Counted from the stretch's first letter, positions 46,823 through 58,418 are shown. The stretch: DNA of 64,000 nucleotides from Flagellimonas sp. S3867 (GCF_014698935.1 NZ_JACVMN010000001.1:1660000-1723999), one strand, 5' to 3'. Program-made: numbers and translations. The notes: a model not told the origin generated them from the sequence alone.

Positions 46823-48208
46823 TTAGAAGAAATATCGCATCATGACAAAGCAAATAGCTCCCGCAAGGAATCCGATAGCCGCTAACCATGCTATTTTCTT
46901 GAGATACCAGAAGAAGTCAATTTTTTCCATTCCCATGGCAACAACACCAGCTGCCGAACCAATAATCAACATACTACCACCCGTTCCTGCAGAATAGGCT
47001 ATAAAATGCCAAAGTGGGTTATCAATGGGTTCAGAAAACATTCCTAAACTTGCTGCAACCAAAGGTACATTATCTATTACAGCAGAACCAATACCAAGAA
47101 TAATTACTACTAAATCTGAAATCTCAGTTCCGGGAAGTTCTGTGCCCAATAATCCCACACCCTGTTTCAATCCTTCAGCAAAATTGAACAATAGGCCTAA
47201 AGATTCTAGTGCGGCAACTGCCATTAATATTCCCAAGAAAAATAGAATACTGGGCAATTCAATCTTTGTCAAAGCACTATGAACAGGACTATGGTGTGCT
47301 TCTGCATCGCTTTCTAGATCAACGGATGATATTGCAATTTTTGAACTACTATATATCTCTGCAAAAGTAGCTACTACAGCCAAAGATAACATCATACCAA
47401 CATAAGGAGGCAAATGGGTAATGGTCTTAAAAATCGGCACAAATACAATTGCGCTTAACCCTAAATACAACATTGTTGCCCCAAACTTCGTTTTGGCCGG
47501 AGCCACTTCTTCCGCTTCAATTTCGCCTTTAAAAGCGGGTAAAAAAGAAGCAATAAAAGTAGGGACCAGCATACAAACAAGGGAAGGAATAAGCAAGTAT
47601 CCAATCAATTTGGTGGTGGTTACCTTATTGCCGATCCAAAGCATGGTGGTGGTAACATCACCGATTGGCGACCATGCACCTCCAGCATTGGCGGCAATGA
47701 TAATCAAACCTGCATACCAAAGTCTATCATTTCTTACTTTAACTATTTTTTGAAGAATCGATATTAAAACAATGGTTGCTGTAAGATTATCTATAATTGC
47801 CGAAAGTATGAAGGCCAGAAAGGCAAAAATCCAAAGAATCCTTTTTTTACTTCTAGTTTTTACAAAAGATTTTATAGTAGCAAATCCATCAAAATAATCA
47901 ATGATTTCGACTATGGTCATGGCCCCTAATAAGAAAACCAAAATTTCGGATGTCTTCCCTAAATGATGCAACAAGGTTTCCTCCAGCATGTGCATCTTAT
48001 CTTCATGACCCAGTGCAGAAAAACCTTCCATTAATGCATGTTTTCCTGAATCAAACCAGGTAGTAAAACCATCAACACCAAAAGCCATTAAAGCCCAGAG
48101 AATGGCCATCATGGCCAAAGCAGGGATAAGCTTGTCAATTTTAAGATTATGCTCTAAGGTAATCGCAAGATATCCTATTACAAAGATGGCAATGAGGAGG
48201 GTTTCCAT
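46823..48208 (-). CDS. nhaD: sodium:proton antiporter NhaD
   Basis: This 461-residue inner-membrane protein has about 12 helices. The central conserved parts are FILSAIIDNLTATIVLISIL, GLIIIAANAGGAWSPIGDVT and later GIGSAVIDNVPLVAASLGMF, the duplicated D-N-x-P/T motifs of the NhaD branch of the ion transporter superfamily. It exports sodium in exchange for protons, fitting a marine lifestyle. It lies at the head of the exbB-exbD-tonB-folC run. Confidence 0.93.
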   Translation of the reverse strand: METLLIAIFVIGYLAITLEHNLKIDKLIPALAMMAILWALMAFGVDGFTTWFDSGKHALMEGFSALGHEDKMHMLEETLLHHLGKTSEILVFLLGAMTIVEIIDYFDGFATIKSFVKTRSKKRILWIFAFLAFILSAIIDNLTATIVLISILQKIVKVRNDRLWYAGLIIIAANAGGAWSPIGDVTTTMLWIGNKVTTTKLIGYLLIPSLVCMLVPTFIASFLPAFKGEIEAEEVAPAKTKFGATMLYLGLSAIVFVPIFKTITHLPPYVGMMLSLAVVATFAEIYSSSKIAISSVDLESDAEAHHSPVHSALTKIELPSILFFLGILMAVAALESLGLLFNFAEGLKQGVGLLGTELPGTEISDLVVIILGIGSAVIDNVPLVAASLGMFSEPIDNPLWHFIAYSAGTGGSMLIIGSAAGVVAMGMEKIDFFWYLKKIAWLAAIGFLAGAICFVMMRYFF

Positions 48209-48438
48209 ATGAGTTGGTTATTTAGTTGAAAAATATTTTGTTCAGTAGCAGTCTGTGCTAAAGATATTCAAAATGACTTTTTAAACATAATGTTCTTTTT
48301 TAAAAAAATTAAAAACACGAATCTCGTCATATATAGAGCAAACAATATTAAATCATTCTCATTTTTTACATATATTCTTTAATAATATCGTATCATAAAG
48401 CTATATTTGTACTCCATTTTTATCTATTTCTCAGTTTT

Positions 48439-49581
48439 ATGGAATTCACACTTACCGAAGAACAATTATTGATACAAGAATCGGCAAAAGATTTTGCCCA
48501 AAACGAACTATTGCCAGGAGTCATTGAGCGCGATGATGCCCAAAAATTTCCAAAGGAATTGCGAAAAAAAATGGGAGAACTTGGCTTCATGGGCATGATG
48601 GTAGATGAAAAATATGGGGGCAGTGGACTAGGTACCCTCGCCTATGTATTGGCCATGGAAGAATTATCGAAAGTAGATGCTTCCGCTTCAGTTATGGTAT
48701 CTGTGAACAATTCTTTGGTGTGCTGGGGACTGGAAGCATTTGGCACCGAAGAGCAGAAAGAAAAGTATTTGACCCCATTGGCATCAGGTGAGATTATCGG
48801 AGCCTTCTGTTTATCTGAACCCGAAGCTGGCAGTGATGCCACGTCTCAAAAAACGACGGCAATTGACAAAGGGGACCACTACCTTTTGAATGGAACCAAA
48901 AACTGGATTACCAATGGTGGAATAGCCGAAGTATATCTTGTAATAGCCCAAACCGATGTTGAAAAAGGACATCGTGGTATAAATGCGCTTATCGTAGAAC
49001 AAGGAATGAAAGGTTTCGAGATTGGACCCAAGGAGAATAAATTGGGTATCCGTGGAAGCGATACCCATTCTCTATTGTTCACTGATGTACAGGTGCCTAA
49101 AGAAAATCGTATCGGTGAAGATGGTTTTGGATTTAAATTTGCCATGAAAACCCTGGCCGGTGGTCGAATCGGAATCGCGGCACAGGCATTGGGAATAGCT
49201 GCCGGAGCATATGAACTCTCAAAAAAATACGCAAAAGAACGCAAAGCCTTCGGAACGGAAATCGGAAACCACCAAGCCATAGCGTTTAAACTTGCCGATA
49301 TGCATACCAAAATTCAAGCAGCACGCCATTTGGTCTACAAAGCCGCTTGCGATAAAGATGCTGGTAACGACTATACTCTTTCAGGAGCAATGGCCAAACT
49401 TTATGCTTCTGAAGTTGCCATGGAAACCGCGGTAGAAGCCGTACAAGTGCATGGGGGCAATGGTTTCGTTAAAGATTATCATGTGGAACGATTCATGCGT
49501 GATGCTAAAATCACTCAGATTTACGAAGGAACTTCGGAAATCCAGAGAATTGTTATCTCAAGAAGCATATTAAAGGATTAA
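48439..49581 (+). CDS. acyl-CoA dehydrogenase
   Basis: The 380-residue flavoenzyme introduces the alpha-beta double bond in acyl-CoA oxidation. FAD-binding motifs include GAFCLSEPEAGSDATSQKTT and NGTKNWITNGG, and the catalytic Glu363 is in ITQIYEGTSEIQRIVISR. This placement matches short-chain (butyryl-type) acyl-CoA dehydrogenases. It is monocistronic; a TATATTTG box about 30 bases before the start fits a promoter. Chain-length specificity is not certain. Confidence 0.93.
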   Translation: MEFTLTEEQLLIQESAKDFAQNELLPGVIERDDAQKFPKELRKKMGELGFMGMMVDEKYGGSGLGTLAYVLAMEELSKVDASASVMVSVNNSLVCWGLEAFGTEEQKEKYLTPLASGEIIGAFCLSEPEAGSDATSQKTTAIDKGDHYLLNGTKNWITNGGIAEVYLVIAQTDVEKGHRGINALIVEQGMKGFEIGPKENKLGIRGSDTHSLLFTDVQVPKENRIGEDGFGFKFAMKTLAGGRIGIAAQALGIAAGAYELSKKYAKERKAFGTEIGNHQAIAFKLADMHTKIQAARHLVYKAACDKDAGNDYTLSGAMAKLYASEVAMETAVEAVQVHGGNGFVKDYHVERFMRDAKITQIYEGTSEIQRIVISRSILKD

Positions 49582-49895
49582 GTTTTTAATTTTTATAAAG
49601 CCTCCCTATTTATTTGAAGGGATCAGCTCCAATAAATTACGTTTTATGGCGTCATACCCCTGTATTTTAGAATCAAATCAATTTAATTGATCAATTTCTT
49701 TCCTTACCCCCTCCTTTGAACTTGTAAATCATGATTCAGACATCTCCATTTATGAGAATGATAATTTAGCATCGCTCAAATTCTCATTTTGCACATTTTT
49801 TAACCTTTCCACCAAAACGTTGATGATTTAATTGCAATTGATTGAAAACCTTATAATTACTACATCAAAAATGATATTTTTGAGTAAATATCACA
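49582..49895. other. intergenic region between acyl-CoA dehydrogenase and gltB
   Basis: No gene is seen. A weak inverted repeat TGAGAAT/ATTCTCA with a 20-base loop and TTTTGC after it (49753-49790) may be a poor terminator. A TATTTTTG box (49875-49882) lies 13 bases before the gltB start and fits a -7 element without a clear -33 partner. Confidence 0.4.
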
Positions 49896-52800
49896 ATGAT
49901 GAAGTTAGAGAAACAAGGTTTATACCTACCCGAATTTGAACATGACAACTGTGGTGCAGGCTTTATTTGTAGCCTAAAAGGAATAAAATCCAATGACATT
50001 ATACATAAAGCCCTTGAAATTCTGGATAAACTAGAACATCGAGGAGCAGTAAGCGCCGATGGTAAAACTGGTGATGGTGCCGGTATCCTAATAGACATTC
50101 CACATGATTTCTTCACCGATGTATGCGAATTCGATTTACCTGAGGCCGGAGAGTATGCTGTCAGTAATGTGTTCTTGCCTCAAAAAGAAAATCAACGAGA
50201 GTTCTGTATATCAGAGCTTGAAGAAAATATAGAAAACCAAGGGTTAAAACTTCTAGGATGGCGAGATGTTCCTGTGAATCGTTCTGTTCCGGGAAGAATA
50301 GCAGCAGAAACCGAGCCTTTTGTAAAGCAGATTTTTGTTGGCAAGACCGACAAATTAACCGAATTTCAGTTCAATTTAAAGTTATTTATCGCTAGAAAAA
50401 TAACTGAGCATAAAATCATAAAAAGCAAGCTTTCACAGAGTCAATTCTTTTATTTACCTAGCCTTTCTACCAAAATAATCATCTTTAAAGGTCTTTTGGT
50501 ACCACAAGACATCAGCAGATATTATCAAGATCTATTGGACCCCCGTGTGGTAACCCGTTTGTCTCTGGTACACCAAAGATTCTCAACTAACACCTTCCCT
50601 ACATGGGATTTGGCACAACCCTTTAGGTACATGTGCCACAATGGAGAAATCAATACCCTTAGAGGTAATGTTTCCCGTATGAGGTCTAGGGAAGAGCTTT
50701 TAGAAAGCGATTGGTTTGGAGAGGAGATCAAAAAAATACTGCCAATAGTATTGCCGGGCAAATCGGATTCAGCCAGCATGGACATGGTCGTAGAACTTTT
50801 ATTGATGACAGGACGTTCACTCCCTGAAGTAATGATGATGTTGGTGCCTGAAGCTTGGGAAAAAAATACCGAAATGTCAGAATCCAAAAGGGCATTTTAC
50901 GAGTACAATTCATGCGTAATGGAACCATGGGATGGACCCGCTTCAATTCCATTTACCGATGGAAACTACATTGGAGCCGTTTTGGACAGGAACGGATTGA
51001 GACCATCCCGTTATTCTGTAACCAAAAAAGGATATGTTATCATGTCTTCCGAAACGGGGGTAGTGGATTTAGAACCTGAGGATATTGAATTCCATGGTCG
51101 ATTGGAACCAGGAAAAATGTTCTTGGTAAATATGGAAGAAGGCCGCATCATAAATGACGAAGAAATCAAGGAGTCTATTGCAAAAAAACACCCCTATAAA
51201 AAATGGTTGAAGAACAACCTGGTACATCTTCGTGACATTCCTTATAATGATTGCCCCGTTTTTTATGGAGAATTCCCTCTAGAAACCAGAAGGTCGGCAT
51301 TCGGGTACACCCTTGAAGACATCAATACCATTATTTTACCGATGGCAAAAAATGGTAAAGAGCCTATTGGCTCCATGGGATCTGATACTCCTATTGCCGT
51401 ATTGTCTGAAAGGCCACAACTGATCTACAATTACTTTAAACAGTTATTTGCCCAGGTAACCAATCCACCATTGGATGGGATTCGGGAAGAATTGATTACA
51501 GATATCAGTTTAACATTGGGTAGTGATAAGAATATTTTTGAGACAACCGAACAACACTGTAGAAAATTAAAAATCCAGAACCCGGTAATTTCTAAAGAGG
51601 ATTTGGACAAGATAAAAAATCACGATGCCAGTCCAGATTACAAGGTCGTTTCCATTTCTATTCTTTATGAAATAGCAAAAGGACACAATGGACTGGAAGA
51701 AGCACTTGAATCCGTCTTGCAGCAAGCTTCGGATGCAATTGACCAAGGAACCAATATCATTATCCTTTCCGATAGAATGGTAAGCTCGGAAATGGCAGCT
51801 ATTCCAGCGCTTTTAGCGTGTTCCTTTGTTAACAGCGGACTCAGAAAAATGGGTAAGCGCTCAAAACTGAGCATTATTGTGGAATCTGCAGAACCAAGAG
51901 AAGTACATCACTTTGCACTATTATTCGGTTTTGGAGCAAGTGCAATCAATCCATATCTCGTAAATGAGATTATTGGAGAACAGATTGAGGAGAACGATAT
52001 TACAGAATACACCTTTGATGAAGCCATTAAAAACTATAACAAAGCCATTGGTAAAGGCATTTTAAAGGTGATGAACAAAATTGGAATCTCAACCTTGAAT
52101 TCTTACCGAGGTTCCCAATTATTCGAATGCATTGGTATTAATACCAAAGTGGTAGACAAATACTTTCCCAATACCCCAACACGTATTCAGGGAATAGGTT
52201 TGTATGAGATTGAAAAAGAGGTAGCAAGACGCCACAAAAAAGCATTTAAAACCCAGGAATTAGCAGCCAACCTCGACATTGAGATTGGCGGAGAGTACCG
52301 CTGGCGAAGGGATGGAGAAAAACACATGTTTAATCCATTGACAATCGCCAAGCTTCAAAAATCGGTACGCAATAACGAGCCGGATACTTATAAAGAGTAT
52401 TCCGATTTGGTGAATAAGCAGTCCAAAAACTTAATGACCATTAGGGGCTTGTTCGAATTTTCGAACTACGACCCTATTCCTATTGAGGAGGTGGAACCTT
52501 GGACTGAAATCGTAAAACGATTCAAAACAGGGGCCATGTCCTACGGAAGTATCAGTAAGGAAGCCCATGAAAATCTAGCGATTGCAATGAACCGAATTGG
52601 AGGAAAAAGCAATTCGGGAGAAGGCGGTGAGGATTCGGCTCGTTTCTATAAAAACCAAACCGGTGACTGGAAAAACAGTGCCATCAAGCAAGTTGCATCG
52701 GGAAGGTTTGGAGTTACATCAAACTATTTGACCAACGCGCAGGAGATTCAGATTAAAATGGCCCAAGGGGCCAAACCAGGAGAGGGAGGACAACTCCCGG

Positions 52801-54404
52801 GTCCAAAAGTAAATCCTGCTATTGCCAAAACTAGAAATTCTACTCCCTATGTTGGGTTGATTTCTCCACCTCCACATCACGACATCTATTCCATTGAGGA
52901 TCTCTCACAGCTTATTTACGATTTAAAATCGGCCAATAGAGAAGCAAGAATCAATGTAAAATTGGTTTCGGAAGTCGGCGTGGGAACAGTGGCCGCAGGT
53001 GTATCAAAAGCCAAGGCGGATGTTATCCTTATTTCAGGTTTTGACGGCGGAACCGGGGCATCACCTTTAACTTCATTAAAGCATGCGGGGCTTCCTTGGG
53101 AACTAGGAATAGCCGAAGCACAACAAACCTTGGTGCTAAACGATTTAAGAAATAGAATCACTCTGGAATGTGATGGACAATTAAAAACAGGTCGTGATGT
53201 TGCCATAGCTTGTCTGCTTGGAGCAGAAGAATTTGGTTTTGCAACCGCACCTTTGGTCGCATCAGGTTGTATTATGATGCGGGTATGTCATCTAAATACC
53301 TGCCCGGTGGGTATTGCAACACAAAATCCAGAACTCCGAAAAAAATTCAAGGGAAAACCTGAGCACGTGGTCAACTATATGTATTTCGTGGCTCAAGAGT
53401 TGCGAGAAATCATGGCCAAATTGGGCTTTAGAACCATTAACGAAATGGTCGGACAAGTTCAAAAGTTGGATAGAAAAAAGGCTGTTGAACATTATAAAGC
53501 TGCCGGTATAGACCTAAGCCCAATTCTCTATCAGGTAGATGTTCCAAAAGGAACGAAGTTCTACCATACGGCAGACCAAAAGCATCATATTGAAGACTCC
53601 ATCGAGTTTGACATTATTGCTAAAGCACATCCGGCACTTTTCCGAAAGGAAAAAACCGCTTTGGATTTCCCAATTCATAACACGGACAGAGCTGTTGGAG
53701 CCATTATCAGTAATGAAATTTCTAAAATTTATGGAGCAGATGGACTCCCAGAGAACACCTTAAAGCTGAACTTTACCGGTTCGGCAGGTCAGAGTTTTGG
53801 GGCATTCGGCACCAAAGGACTTACCATGGTGGTCAACGGAAATACTAATGACTACCTGGGCAAAGGGCTTTCAGGAGCCAAACTGGTCATAAAAGTACCG
53901 GATAAGTCAACCATAAAACCTGAGGATAATATCATCACTGGAAATGTCACATTGTACGGAGCCACCTCTGGCGAAGCCTATATTAATGGTAAAGCAGGTG
54001 AGCGTTTTTGTGTCAGGAATTCTGGCGCTAAAGCCGTGGTTGAAGGTATTGGAGATCATGGGTGTGAATATATGACCGGTGGAATTGCCGTTATTTTAGG
54101 GTCTGTAGGCAGGAATTTTGGAGCTGGTATGAGCGGTGGAATTGCCTACGTTTATGACAAGGACAAAACTTTCGAAAAAAGATGCAATGGTGAAACCTTA
54201 AATCTGCTTGCTCTTGAAGAGGATAACGATATCATTCAACTCAAAAAACTTATCGAAAATCATTACAACGCCACATTGAGTCCGTTGGCACAGGAAATCC
54301 TTGAAAATTGGGAAAAATGCCTGCCGAAGTTCATAAAGGTATTCCCAGAAGAATACCGGCAAGCCTTGATTCGATTGGAAAAAGAAAAATTACAAACCTT
54401 ATAA
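49896..54404 (+). CDS. gltB: glutamate synthase large subunit
   Basis: The 1502-residue subunit converts 2-oxoglutarate and glutamine-derived ammonia to glutamate. The N-terminal glutaminase nucleophile is Cys19 in [15 protein letters not shown], so an 18-residue propeptide would be removed. The FMN/synthase domain includes [20 protein letters not shown] and [20 protein letters not shown], and the iron-sulfur cysteines are in [17 protein letters not shown]. The C-terminal GXGXG beta-helix ([20 protein letters not shown], then [11 protein letters not shown]) is complete. It is 8 bp from gltD. A second ATG directly follows the first. Confidence 0.97.
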   Translation: MMKLEKQGLYLPEFEHDNCGAGFICSLKGIKSNDIIHKALEILDKLEHRGAVSADGKTGDGAGILIDIPHDFFTDVCEFDLPEAGEYAVSNVFLPQKENQREFCISELEENIENQGLKLLGWRDVPVNRSVPGRIAAETEPFVKQIFVGKTDKLTEFQFNLKLFIARKITEHKIIKSKLSQSQFFYLPSLSTKIIIFKGLLVPQDISRYYQDLLDPRVVTRLSLVHQRFSTNTFPTWDLAQPFRYMCHNGEINTLRGNVSRMRSREELLESDWFGEEIKKILPIVLPGKSDSASMDMVVELLLMTGRSLPEVMMMLVPEAWEKNTEMSESKRAFYEYNSCVMEPWDGPASIPFTDGNYIGAVLDRNGLRPSRYSVTKKGYVIMSSETGVVDLEPEDIEFHGRLEPGKMFLVNMEEGRIINDEEIKESIAKKHPYKKWLKNNLVHLRDIPYNDCPVFYGEFPLETRRSAFGYTLEDINTIILPMAKNGKEPIGSMGSDTPIAVLSERPQLIYNYFKQLFAQVTNPPLDGIREELITDISLTLGSDKNIFETTEQHCRKLKIQNPVISKEDLDKIKNHDASPDYKVVSISILYEIAKGHNGLEEALESVLQQASDAIDQGTNIIILSDRMVSSEMAAIPALLACSFVNSGLRKMGKRSKLSIIVESAEPREVHHFALLFGFGASAINPYLVNEIIGEQIEENDITEYTFDEAIKNYNKAIGKGILKVMNKIGISTLNSYRGSQLFECIGINTKVVDKYFPNTPTRIQGIGLYEIEKEVARRHKKAFKTQELAANLDIEIGGEYRWRRDGEKHMFNPLTIAKLQKSVRNNEPDTYKEYSDLVNKQSKNLMTIRGLFEFSNYDPIPIEEVEPWTEIVKRFKTGAMSYGSISKEAHENLAIAMNRIGGKSNSGEGGEDSARFYKNQTGDWKNSAIKQVASGRFGVTSNYLTNAQEIQIKMAQGAKPGEGGQLPGPKVNPAIAKTRNSTPYVGLISPPPHHDIYSIEDLSQLIYDLKSANREARINVKLVSEVGVGTVAAGVSKAKADVILISGFDGGTGASPLTSLKHAGLPWELGIAEAQQTLVLNDLRNRITLECDGQLKTGRDVAIACLLGAEEFGFATAPLVASGCIMMRVCHLNTCPVGIATQNPELRKKFKGKPEHVVNYMYFVAQELREIMAKLGFRTINEMVGQVQKLDRKKAVEHYKAAGIDLSPILYQVDVPKGTKFYHTADQKHHIEDSIEFDIIAKAHPALFRKEKTALDFPIHNTDRAVGAIISNEISKIYGADGLPENTLKLNFTGSAGQSFGAFGTKGLTMVVNGNTNDYLGKGLSGAKLVIKVPDKSTIKPEDNIITGNVTLYGATSGEAYINGKAGERFCVRNSGAKAVVEGIGDHGCEYMTGGIAVILGSVGRNFGAGMSGGIAYVYDKDKTFEKRCNGETLNLLALEEDNDIIQLKKLIENHYNATLSPLAQEILENWEKCLPKFIKVFPEEYRQALIRLEKEKLQTL

Positions 54405-54412
54405 TTTGAGCC

Positions 54413-55879
54413 ATGGGAAAGACGACTGGATTTATGGAATTTGACAGGAAGGATGAAGCCTATGCACCTGTTAAGGAACGAATCAAAAACTATAAGGAAT
54501 TTACACTTCCATTAAAAGAAAGTGAATTAAAAAACCAAGGTGCCCGCTGTATGGACTGCGGCATCCCTTTTTGCCACAGCGGTTGCCCACTGGGAAATTT
54601 GATTCCGGATTTTAACGATGCAGTTTATCGGGGTAAATGGGAGAAAGCAACAAAAATATTGCATTCCACCAATAACTTTCCAGAGTTTACAGGAAGGTTA
54701 TGTCCGGCTCCCTGCGAGGAGGCCTGTGTCCTTGGAATCAACGAAGACCCGGTCTCCATAGAAAATATAGAAAAGAACATCGTTGAAACCGCTTTTAAAA
54801 ATGGTTGGATACAACCTGTTCCTCCATTAAAGAGAACGGAAAAAAATGTTGTTATCGTTGGTTCAGGTCCTGCGGGATTAGCTGCAGCGCAGCAGTTAAA
54901 TAGGGCTGGACATACAGTTACTGTTCTGGAACGCGATGAAAAAGTTGGTGGATTGCTGCGATATGGGATTCCAGATTTTAAAATGGAAAAGAGCATTATC
55001 GACCGACGTTTGCAAATCATGGATAATGAAGGAATTATATTTAAAACGGGAGTACATGTAGGTGTCGATGTTAAGGCAAATGAGCTTCAAGAAGAATATG
55101 ATGCCATTGTACTCTGCGGAGGTGCAACAGTAAGAAGACAACTTCCAATACCAGGTGCTGATTTGAAAGGTGTTGTTCAGGCCATGGATTTTCTTCCCCA
55201 GAACAATAGAAAAGTTGATGGATTACCGTACCAAGGTGAAGAACTAACCGCCAAAGATAAAAAGGTCATTGTTATTGGGGGAGGTGACACAGGTTCAGAT
55301 TGTATTGGAACCTCTATAAGACATGGTGCTGATTCAGTAACCAATTTTGAGATTATGCCAAAATCAACTCCTCAGAGACCTGCAGATCAACCGTGGCCAT
55401 TTTGGCCTATGCGATTGCGCACAAGTACATCGCATAAAGAAGGAGCTGAACGTGTATTTAGCATCGCTACCAAAAAATTTGTCGGTGATGATAAAGGAAA
55501 CCTGAAAGGCTTGGTTACGTCAGAGGTTGTTTGGGAAAAAGTACCAGGACAACGCCCTGTACTCAAAGAAGTTGAAGGAAGTGAAAAAGAGTGGGAATGC
55601 GACTTAGCACTTTTAGCCCTGGGATTCACAGGTTCTGAAACTACAATCACCAATCAATTGGGATTAGAAATGGATCCTCGTACAAATATTAAAGCATCGG
55701 TTAAAGATTATAAAACGAATGTGCCTGGTGTTTTTGTAGCAGGAGATCAAAGAAGGGGGCAATCATTGATTGTTTGGGCTATATCTGAAGGAAGGGAAGC
55801 GGCTTACTATGTAGATGAATTTTTAATGGGCAAATCAAATTTACCATTAAAGGGAGAGGGAGATTTACCGAGAATCTAA
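54413..55879 (+). CDS. gltD: glutamate synthase small subunit
   Basis: This 488-residue NADPH-dependent flavoprotein feeds electrons to GltB. The N-terminal iron-sulfur cysteines are in GARCMDCGIPFCHSGCPLGN and RLCPAPCEEACVLGINEDP. FAD binding is at VVIVGSGPAGLAAAQQLNRA and NADPH binding at KVIVIGGGDTGSDCIG, and FVAGDQRRGQSLIVWAISEG closes the fold. It is cotranscribed with gltB and followed by a terminator. Confidence 0.96.
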   Translation: MGKTTGFMEFDRKDEAYAPVKERIKNYKEFTLPLKESELKNQGARCMDCGIPFCHSGCPLGNLIPDFNDAVYRGKWEKATKILHSTNNFPEFTGRLCPAPCEEACVLGINEDPVSIENIEKNIVETAFKNGWIQPVPPLKRTEKNVVIVGSGPAGLAAAQQLNRAGHTVTVLERDEKVGGLLRYGIPDFKMEKSIIDRRLQIMDNEGIIFKTGVHVGVDVKANELQEEYDAIVLCGGATVRRQLPIPGADLKGVVQAMDFLPQNNRKVDGLPYQGEELTAKDKKVIVIGGGDTGSDCIGTSIRHGADSVTNFEIMPKSTPQRPADQPWPFWPMRLRTSTSHKEGAERVFSIATKKFVGDDKGNLKGLVTSEVVWEKVPGQRPVLKEVEGSEKEWECDLALLALGFTGSETTITNQLGLEMDPRTNIKASVKDYKTNVPGVFVAGDQRRGQSLIVWAISEGREAAYYVDEFLMGKSNLPLKGEGDLPRI

Positions 55880-55902
55880 TACTAATATTACCAACCTACC
55901 AT

Positions 55903-55938
55903 AAAAAGGCTCCCGTGAAAATTCATTGGGAGCTTTTT
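55903..55938 (+). terminator. rho-independent terminator after gltD
   Basis: AAAAAGGCTCCC pairs with GGGAGCTTTTT (one bulged G) around a 13-base loop. It lies 24 bases after the gltD stop. Confidence 0.75.
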
Positions 55939-56053
55939 GCTTTACAAAGGTCAAAGTTCTTCAAAACCTAATCGGAGAATTGTTGAGCCCGTAATTTCAT
56001 TTTAAGCTCTATGCATATGGAACAGCTCTCGCAATCTGAATTAAAACATTTAA

Positions 56054-56182
56054 TTAGTTATTCTTCATTTTTTCAATCATTCTCCGAATGTCACCGCTTC
56101 CCTTAAAAGCAATAATCGCTGTTACAACAATATACCATATTAATATAACCGCGCTCAACAATGTCCAAAACCAGTGTTCCAT
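56054..56182 (-). CDS. 42-residue single-helix membrane protein, probable symporter accessory subunit
   Basis: A short gene begins seven bases after the symporter stop. It encodes MEHWFWTLLSAVILIWYIVV, then TAIIAFKGSGDIRRMIEKMK and NN. One hydrophobic helix with an N-terminal aromatic patch is followed by a basic cytoplasmic tail with KGSGDIRRMIEKM. Small helical proteins of this layout (WxWTxxxxxxxxWY then FKGxxDIRRM) accompany sodium:solute symporters in other bacteria. Position as last gene of the operon and the sensible composition support a real gene; function is inferred. Confidence 0.72.
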   Translation of the reverse strand: MEHWFWTLLSAVILIWYIVVTAIIAFKGSGDIRRMIEKMKNN

Positions 56183-56189
56183 AATTATT

Positions 56190-57659
56190 TTATTTTCTAA
56201 TAAGCAATTTTAATTTCGACCCAAGTATCATTGCCACTGCGGTCGCGAAATAGGTGGCAACACCAAATTTATAAGGTCCTATTTTAAGTATCTCCGTTTG
56301 GGTAGCATCCAATTCCTGTAAAATAAGGTAGGATATAGGAATTATCCCTCCAACCGCTATACTTGCAATTGCACCCCAATTGTTAGCTGGTTTCCAATAA
56401 CAAGCGGAAATTAACAACACACTCATGCTGGATAAATAAATTGTTCCTGTTACCTGAAGATATACCCACAAATCTCCTTTCAAAGGATACCATAATCCAT
56501 ACAGTAGTAAAAACACACCAATTATGGCAATCAAAATCCGGTTCCATAACAGTCCTTTTTTATCTGACCACAAACCTTTGTGAATGGGTTTCATAATATC
56601 ATTATAGATCACAGAGCTCCATGCAATCATGTATGATGAATTGGTGGACATGTCGGCCGCCAGCATGGCAGCTATCAAAATTCCGATAAGTCCAACCGGA
56701 AGTGCTTTAGCCAAAAGATTTGGCATAGCCAAAATGGCCTCTTCATTCACAAATAGCTGTGTTCCAAAATAATGTAAAGCGGCAATTCCCAATATTGCCG
56801 GTATAGTAAATCGCACCAAAAGGAAAGGCGAAGTGCCTATAAAAATACGTTTGGCAATCTTGGTATTTTTAGCCGATAGCACTCTCGATATTATTGTCTG
56901 CCAAGTCAATACAGCTGCAAAAGCTACCAAAACATCAAGCAGAATTTTATCAATACCATATGTTTCACTTGCAAAAGGGTTATATGCCTGAGATCCCAAG
57001 GAATCATCAAGGCTTTGCAACATATTGAACCAGCCAAAATCAACCACTAGCAGCAATACCACAGCAATCAACCCAATACTCATAACCACGAATTGGATAT
57101 AATCTGTTATGAAGACAGATATCATTCCTCCGAGAATGGTATAAATCGCAACGCCTAAAAGAATAAGGGTCATTACAACTTCCAAATAACCGATTTCAAA
57201 ACCACACACAATGGTCAAAAAGATTCCGGCCTGTCTAAGAAATACGCCCATATTCAGCAATCCTCCCAAAACAATCACCACTCCACTGGCCCAACGAACC
57301 TTTGTTCCAAATTTGTTGGCAAAGAGTTCGGGTAAGGTCACTACTTCCCTATCCCGTAAAGGTTTAATACAAAAGCCTGTCCAACCAACAATAAACATGG
57401 CAAATGCCAATGCTATTCCAGGGGTAATTCCGGCAAATCCGTATTTGTATCCTAATTCAGCATTGGCCATACAGGTTGCAATACCGAATTCAGTAGCGGC
57501 TAGTGAGGCAATTCCCAAATAAAGGTCAACGCTCCTGCCTGCTACCAAAAAATCATTTAAATTTCTGATATATCTTTTTACCCATAAACCAGCAGTAATT
57601 GTACCGATAAGGTAGACCAATACAATTGTTCCATCTACTAAGAGGTCAAAATTGGTCAT
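56190..57659 (-). CDS. sodium:solute symporter (SSS family)
   Basis: The 489-residue transporter has about 13 helices. It begins FDLLVDGTIVLVYLIGTITA and NLNDFLVAGRSVDLYLGIAS, the typical SSS entry with the AGR motif. GIATCMANAELGYKYGFAGI followed by TPGIAL and IAAMLAADMSTNSSYMIAWS carry the family's sodium-site region. The substrate is presumably what the operon degrades, such as an organic acid or sugar acid. It starts one base after the creatininase stop and is followed by a 42-residue membrane protein. Confidence 0.92.
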   Translation of the reverse strand: MTNFDLLVDGTIVLVYLIGTITAGLWVKRYIRNLNDFLVAGRSVDLYLGIASLAATEFGIATCMANAELGYKYGFAGITPGIALAFAMFIVGWTGFCIKPLRDREVVTLPELFANKFGTKVRWASGVVIVLGGLLNMGVFLRQAGIFLTIVCGFEIGYLEVVMTLILLGVAIYTILGGMISVFITDYIQFVVMSIGLIAVVLLLVVDFGWFNMLQSLDDSLGSQAYNPFASETYGIDKILLDVLVAFAAVLTWQTIISRVLSAKNTKIAKRIFIGTSPFLLVRFTIPAILGIAALHYFGTQLFVNEEAILAMPNLLAKALPVGLIGILIAAMLAADMSTNSSYMIAWSSVIYNDIMKPIHKGLWSDKKGLLWNRILIAIIGVFLLLYGLWYPLKGDLWVYLQVTGTIYLSSMSVLLISACYWKPANNWGAIASIAVGGIIPISYLILQELDATQTEILKIGPYKFGVATYFATAVAMILGSKLKLLIRK

Positions 57660-58415
57660 TTAAGCTTCTAAAAGGTCAACAACTATCTCTTCTAATTTTC
57701 CGACCACTATTTTGGTGATTCGCTCCCCTTTCTCTTTGGAAGCATGGGTGGGATCTCCATACACCCCATTTGAAGTCATTTTTTTGATTGAACGGTACAG
57801 AGAAACTTTTGGGCCTTTTAACATGTCTCCTATTGCCCAGGAAAAAGTGCTTGAATGTTTCCCTTTTTCCAATTTATCCAAATGTACCAGATGAGGCGCT
57901 ATCAATAACAACAGGGAAGTTTCAAATTCACCGGCATGACCTGTCCCATTTGGCCCACTTTCATTCAGGGCGGAAAATTCTTTGTCTCCCAATTTCCACC
58001 AGGTAACCAGCACCAAGTTAATTTGTGAAAAACGATAGCCAAGTTTCTCCACTAAAACTTGACCTACCCCTTGATTTCCACCGTGACTGTTCAATAAAAT
58101 AATATTCTTAAAACCGTGTTTTACCACCGAGGTGACAATATCCTCCACTTGTTTGATAAACGTTTCATGACTTAGTGTCAAGGACCCTGAAAAATCCATA
58201 TGGTGTTCGGAACAACCAACACTTACAGTTGGCAACAACAATACTTTTTCGGGGATTTGCTTATGCAACGTACGAGCAAAATGCTCCCCAATCATGCGAT
58301 CTGTCGCTATTGGAAGGTGCGGCCCATGCTGTTCTGTTGCCGACAACACCAAGACCAAGGGAATCTGTTTGTCCAGTTGCCCAATTTGTGTTGAAGTCAA
58401 TTCGTCGTAAATCAT
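57660..58415 (-). CDS. creatininase family hydrolase
   Basis: This 251-residue metal-dependent hydrolase has all the family metal-site motifs: SATEQHGPHLPIATD, GCSEHHMDFSGSLTL, LLNSHGGNQGVGQ and GHAGEFETSLLL. The family cleaves cyclic amides (creatinine), formamides or related C-N bonds, and some members sit in sugar-acid operons. Here it lies between the RidA fusion (3 bp gap) and the symporter. A lactone- or amide-opening step is plausible, but the substrate is unknown. Confidence 0.87.
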   Translation of the reverse strand: MIYDELTSTQIGQLDKQIPLVLVLSATEQHGPHLPIATDRMIGEHFARTLHKQIPEKVLLLPTVSVGCSEHHMDFSGSLTLSHETFIKQVEDIVTSVVKHGFKNIILLNSHGGNQGVGQVLVEKLGYRFSQINLVLVTWWKLGDKEFSALNESGPNGTGHAGEFETSLLLLIAPHLVHLDKLEKGKHSSTFSWAIGDMLKGPKVSLYRSIKKMTSNGVYGDPTHASKEKGERITKIVVGKLEEIVVDLLEA

Positions 58416-58418
58416 CTT

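Noticed and set aside
49865..50116. 83-codon minus-strand frame overlapping the gltB start
   Set aside because: It is antisense to the conserved glutaminase domain and shows no protein family features.
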